From: Gallaecimonas xiamenensis 3-C-1
GTDB taxonomy: Bacteria; Pseudomonadota; Gammaproteobacteria; Enterobacterales; Gallaecimonadaceae
Direction: 5' to 3'
Assembly (NCBI RefSeq): GCF_000299915.1
Contig: NZ_AMRI01000004.1
Span: forward strand, 1 to 64,000
Length of the DNA: 64,000 nucleotides
Positions 61,056 through 64,000 of the stretch are shown here, one piece after another (the first letter of the stretch is position 1; every line of letters begins with the position of its first letter). A program made the position numbers and the translations under genes. The notes beneath the pieces are model-generated. The model searched no databases and was not told the origin of the DNA. It saw only the letters and a program-made list of their open reading frames with translations.

Positions 61056-62392
61056 TGTGGCGCCAGCGCCTGGCGGCCCGTCTGGCCCAAAGCGGGCCCC
61101 TTTTTAGCGGACCGGCCTTATCCGGTCTGGAGCTGGCGCGCCATGTGGCCGGCCTGGCGACCCAACTGCGCCCCGATGAGCGGTGGGTGATTTGGGAGAG
61201 TGACCCGGCGGCCTTCAGTGTCGCGGTGCTGGCCTGCTGGCAGGCTGGCGCCGTGCCGGTACTGCCCGGTAACGGCCAGCCACAGACCCTGGCCGCCATT
61301 GCCGCCGAGGGGCTTATCGCCACCCAGGGCGGCAGTTATCAAGGGCTGGTACTGCATCCTTTTGCCCACCTGGCCGATCCCCAGCCCCCCCAGCTTGGCG
61401 AGCTGGTGCTCTTTACCTCAGGTAGCACCGGCGAGCCCAAAGCCGTGCCCAAAAGTCTCAACCAGTTGCTGACGGAATTGGACGCCTTGGAAGCGGCCTT
61501 TGGCCCTTTGCAAGGGGAGATGCTGGCCACGGTTTCCCACCAGCATATCTACGGTTTTTTGTTCCGGCTGCTTTGGCCCTTGATGAGCCCCGGCGCCACC
61601 ATCAACCGGGTGGCCATCGGCTATCCCGAACAGCTGGCAGGCCTGGGGGCGCAGGCCGAAGGGCCCTTGCTGCTGGTGTCCAGCCCCGCTCACCTGGAGC
61701 GCCTGCCGGCCCCTGAGGTGATGGCGCCCTTGCTCGGCAAGCTGGTGCGGGTGTTTTCCTCCGGTGGGCTGCTGAGCGCCCAAGGTGCGGCCCAGGCCTT
61801 GACGGTACTGGGCCAAAGTCCGGTGGAGGTGCTGGGTAGCACCGAAACCGGCGGTGTTGCCTGGCGCCAGCAGCAAAACGGCAGCGCCTGGCGCCCCTTT
61901 GCCGGCGTTGCTTGCGCCCTGGACGAGGATGACGGCCTGGTGGTGGAAGGGGTAGTTGCCGGTGGCCGGGTGGCCATGGGTGATAAGGCCCTGTTTGAGG
62001 CCGACGGCCGCTTCCACCTCAATGGCCGCCGCGACCGCATCGTCAAGATCGAGCAAAAACGCCTGTCCCTGGACGCCATGGAAAAGGCCCTGTGCCGCCA
62101 GGCCGGGGTCTTTGAGGCCCGCTGCCTGCTGCTGGACGGTCGCCGCCAGCAGCTGGGGGCGGTACTGGTGCTGGACAGGGAAGGGCGCCAGCGCCTGGCC
62201 AGCCTTGGTAAACACCCGTTCAACCAGGCCCTGCGCCAGGGCCTGCTGGGTGAATTCGAACCTGTGGTACTGCCGCGCCGCTGGCGGGTAGTGGACGCAT
62301 TTCCCCTTAACAGCCAGGGCAAGGTGACCCACCAGGCCCTGCTTTCCCTTTTCGACGATTCCCATGATGCTGCCTTTGCCACCGGTACTTGA
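61055..62392 (+). CDS. AMP-dependent ligase (APE starter activation, ApeH-like)
   Basis: A 445-residue acyl-CoA/ACP ligase-like enzyme. ATP loop LVLFTSGSTGEPKAVPK; then SHQHIYGFLFRLLWPL, LGSTETGGVAWR, and the C-terminal hinge GRRDRIVKIEQKRLSL with the late Lys (NSQGKVTHQ). It should activate 4-hydroxybenzoate-type starter acid and load an ACP. The start is ambiguous: ATG 61055 overlaps the upstream stop by one base; ATG 61016 would add 13 residues. Lacks the usual longer N-terminal domain, as do APE ligases. Confidence 0.85.
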   Translation: MWRQRLAARLAQSGPLFSGPALSGLELARHVAGLATQLRPDERWVIWESDPAAFSVAVLACWQAGAVPVLPGNGQPQTLAAIAAEGLIATQGGSYQGLVLHPFAHLADPQPPQLGELVLFTSGSTGEPKAVPKSLNQLLTELDALEAAFGPLQGEMLATVSHQHIYGFLFRLLWPLMSPGATINRVAIGYPEQLAGLGAQAEGPLLLVSSPAHLERLPAPEVMAPLLGKLVRVFSSGGLLSAQGAAQALTVLGQSPVEVLGSTETGGVAWRQQQNGSAWRPFAGVACALDEDDGLVVEGVVAGGRVAMGDKALFEADGRFHLNGRRDRIVKIEQKRLSLDAMEKALCRQAGVFEARCLLLDGRRQQLGAVLVLDREGRQRLASLGKHPFNQALRQGLLGEFEPVVLPRRWRVVDAFPLNSQGKVTHQALLSLFDDSHDAAFATGT

Positions 62393-62720
62393 GCGCCGCC
62401 TTGACGGTGACGCCCTGATACTGACCCTGGACATGGTTCCCGAACTGGCCCATTTCCAAGGCCATTTTCCCGGCAACCCCATTTTGCCCGGCGTTGCCCA
62501 GTTGGACTGGGCGGCCCGTTTTGGCGCCGCCCACTTTGGTCTTAGCCTGGCCTGTAAGCGCCTCGAAGGGGTCAAATTCCAGGCCCTGGTGCTGCCGGGC
62601 CAGGTGCTGACCCTGACCCTTTGTTACGATGCCGCCAAGGGACGACTGCACTTTCATTTCGCCTCCCCAAGGGGCGTCCATTCCAGCGGCAAACTGGCCC
62701 TGGCCAGGGAGGCGGCGTGA
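62364..62720 (+). CDS. Hotdog-fold 3-hydroxyacyl-ACP dehydratase-like protein (ApeI-like)
   Basis: A 118-residue FabA/FabZ-like hotdog protein. The key segment HFQGHFPGNPILPGVAQLDW (His34 as catalytic base) is intact. In APE synthesis such a dehydratase removes water from the 3-hydroxyacyl-ACP. Its short C-terminus ends soon after the second half. It overlaps the ligase gene by 29 bases and the next gene by four. Confidence 0.88.
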   Translation: MMLPLPPVLERRLDGDALILTLDMVPELAHFQGHFPGNPILPGVAQLDWAARFGAAHFGLSLACKRLEGVKFQALVLPGQVLTLTLCYDAAKGRLHFHFASPRGVHSSGKLALAREAA

Positions 62721-64000
62721 GCTTCAAGCCTTGCCTGGTGGTGCCCGTCTACAACCATGGCCCCGCCGCCGAGCGTACCGTACCGGCCCTTTTGGATAGC
62801 GGCCTGCCCCTTATCCTGGTGGATGACGGCTCGGCCCCGGACCATGCCCAAATTCTGGACCGGCTGGCGGCAGCCAACGGCGCCATCACCCTGGTGCGCC
62901 ACAGCCAAAACCAAGGCAAGGGCGGCGCCGTCATTTCCGGCTTGAAGGCGGCCAAGGAGGCCGGTTTTAGCCACGCTTTGCAGGTGGACGCCGACGGCCA
63001 GCACGCCCTTGAGGACATTCCCCGCTTCCTGGCCGAAGCCCAGGCCGCCCCCACCAGCCTGATTGCCGGCCAGCCTCTGTACGACGGCTCGGTGCCCAAG
63101 GGCCGCCTCTATGGCCGCTACCTGACCCATGTCTGGGTCTGGATAGAGACCCTGGGCTTTCATATCAAAGATTCCATGTGCGGCTTTCGGGTCTACCCCC
63201 TGGCCGCCACCGTCGCCTTGCTGGACAAGGTGCAGCTGGGCCGGCGCATGGACTTTGATATCGAGGTGATGGTGCGCCTGGACTGGGCCGGGGTGCCCAT
63301 CAAGCAGCTTAAGACCCGGGTTATCTACCCCGAGGACGGCGCCTCCCATTTCCAGGCCTGGCGCGACAACTGGCTGATCTCCAAGATGCACACCCGCCTG
63401 GTGCTGGGTATGCTGTGGCGCCTGCCAAAGCTGTTGGGGCGCAAGTGGCTCAAGCCCAAGCATTGGTCGGCCATGGGCGAGCGGGGCAGCCGCCTTGGTA
63501 TGAAGACCCTCTGGCATGCCTACCGGCTGTTTGGCCGCGGCCTGTTCCGTTGTCTGCTGTGGCCGGTGATGGCCTATTTCTTCCTTACCGGCCAGAGCCG
63601 TCGCCACTCCCTTGCTTACCTGGAGCGGCTCTATCAAAGCGGCGCCCTGGCCAGTAAACCCGGCCTTGGCCTGAGCTTTCGTCATCACCTGGCCTTTGGG
63701 GAGTCGATCCTCGACAAGCTGGCCGCCTGGGCCGGCAAGGTCAATAAAGGGGCGGAGCTGCGTTTTGACGGCCGCGAACACCTGGACGCCATCGCCGCCA
63801 GCGGCCAGGGCGCTTTGCTGGTTGGGGCGCATCTTGGCAACCTGGAGCTGTGCCGGGCCCTGTCGGACAAACCCATGACGGTACTGGTGCTCACCGAGCA
63901 CGCCGCCAAGTTCAACCAGTTGCTGGCAGAGATCAACCCGGCTGCGCGGATGAACATGCTGGAAGTGAGCCAGATGGGCCCTGACACCGCCATGGTGCTG
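62717..64000 (+). CDS. Glycosyltransferase family 2 / LpxL-like acyltransferase fusion (ApeJ-like; cut by right edge)
   Basis: 428 codons are present before the window ends; no stop is reached. Residues 1-240 are a GT2 domain (CLVVPVYNHGPAAERTVPAL, LILVDDGSAP, NQGKGGAVISGLKAA, LQVDADGQH with the DxD, and MDFDIEVMVRL). The remainder begins an HtrB/LpxL-type acyltransferase (YFFLTGQSRRHSLAYL, then SGQGALLVGAHLGNLELCRA, where the H-x4-E motif sits). Such fusions in APE clusters attach the polyene to a sugar-lipid. Starts at GTG 62717 (GTGA overlap). Confidence 0.88.
   Translation, partial: MSFKPCLVVPVYNHGPAAERTVPALLDSGLPLILVDDGSAPDHAQILDRLAAANGAITLVRHSQNQGKGGAVISGLKAAKEAGFSHALQVDADGQHALEDIPRFLAEAQAAPTSLIAGQPLYDGSVPKGRLYGRYLTHVWVWIETLGFHIKDSMCGFRVYPLAATVALLDKVQLGRRMDFDIEVMVRLDWAGVPIKQLKTRVIYPEDGASHFQAWRDNWLISKMHTRLVLGMLWRLPKLLGRKWLKPKHWSAMGERGSRLGMKTLWHAYRLFGRGLFRCLLWPVMAYFFLTGQSRRHSLAYLERLYQSGALASKPGLGLSFRHHLAFGESILDKLAAWAGKVNKGAELRFDGREHLDAIAASGQGALLVGAHLGNLELCRALSDKPMTVLVLTEHAAKFNQLLAEINPAARMNMLEVSQMGPDTAMVL

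Overview
The window is GC-rich (by eye near 60 %), densely coded Gammaproteobacterial chromosome. Pointers are the hexR / zwf-pgl-edd-eda block with HexR operators, a HinT-type HIT protein, FolE/FolM, a NatAB pair, and an aryl-polyene (APE) pigment cluster. The overall style resembles Gallaecimonas, Shewanella or Aeromonas relatives; the genus is inference. No rRNA, tRNA, CRISPR array, transposase or phage gene was seen.

Layout. 1-3450: tail of an SLC13-type permease, then a B12-uptake unit on the minus strand (cobalamin riboswitch, BtuB-like TonB receptor, DUF6580 membrane protein). 3696-15537: small metabolic and hypothetical genes: 2-hydroxyacid dehydrogenase, GFA protein, DKNYY-repeat protein, Asp/Glu racemase, GST with divergent WYL regulator, a GNAT gene behind a LexA-like box, DUF4377 lipoprotein, PuuE-like deacetylase with a GNAT protein, NYN protein, CbrC-like protein and an 854-aa orphan. 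15830-21868: old yellow enzyme, a short MreB-like protein with a C-terminal membrane anchor, a beta-propeller-like protein, a small Cys-rich reading frame, a GNAT gene and an M61 peptidase.

21937-29919: HinT, then a thiamine-salvage operon under a TPP riboswitch (outer-membrane receptor, YkoF-like binder, PnuT-like permease, kinase), a LytS/LytR-type two-component pair, an EamA exporter and a secreted hypothetical protein. 29934-37433: YwbE, pyruvate kinase, HexR and the Entner-Doudoroff operon zwf-pgl-edd-eda. HexR-type palindromes lie before both pyk and zwf. 37513-39646: a visibly lower-GC island with a putative nuclease toxin and an Imm49-like immunity protein; the toxin carries a hexanucleotide repeat.

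39760-49496: a MacAB-like export operon with a YIP1 membrane protein, a divergent NatAB pair, two tandem NSS-family sodium symporters and AzoR. 49544-55099: a photo-oxidative stress locus: ECF sigma factor with ChrR-type anti-sigma, DASH cryptochrome, DUF2256, FeS-BCP photolyase, periplasmic glutathione peroxidase and an SDR. The motif TGATC-N17/18-CGTA precedes both the sigma gene and the peroxidase gene. 55393-57747: a DapA-like lyase flanked by related inverted repeats, then folE and folM. 57817-64000: the APE cluster: phosphopantetheinyl transferase, a short leader frame, chain-length-factor-like ketosynthase, acyltransferase, two ACPs, membrane protein, AMP ligase, dehydratase and a glycosyltransferase/acyltransferase fusion that runs off the right edge.
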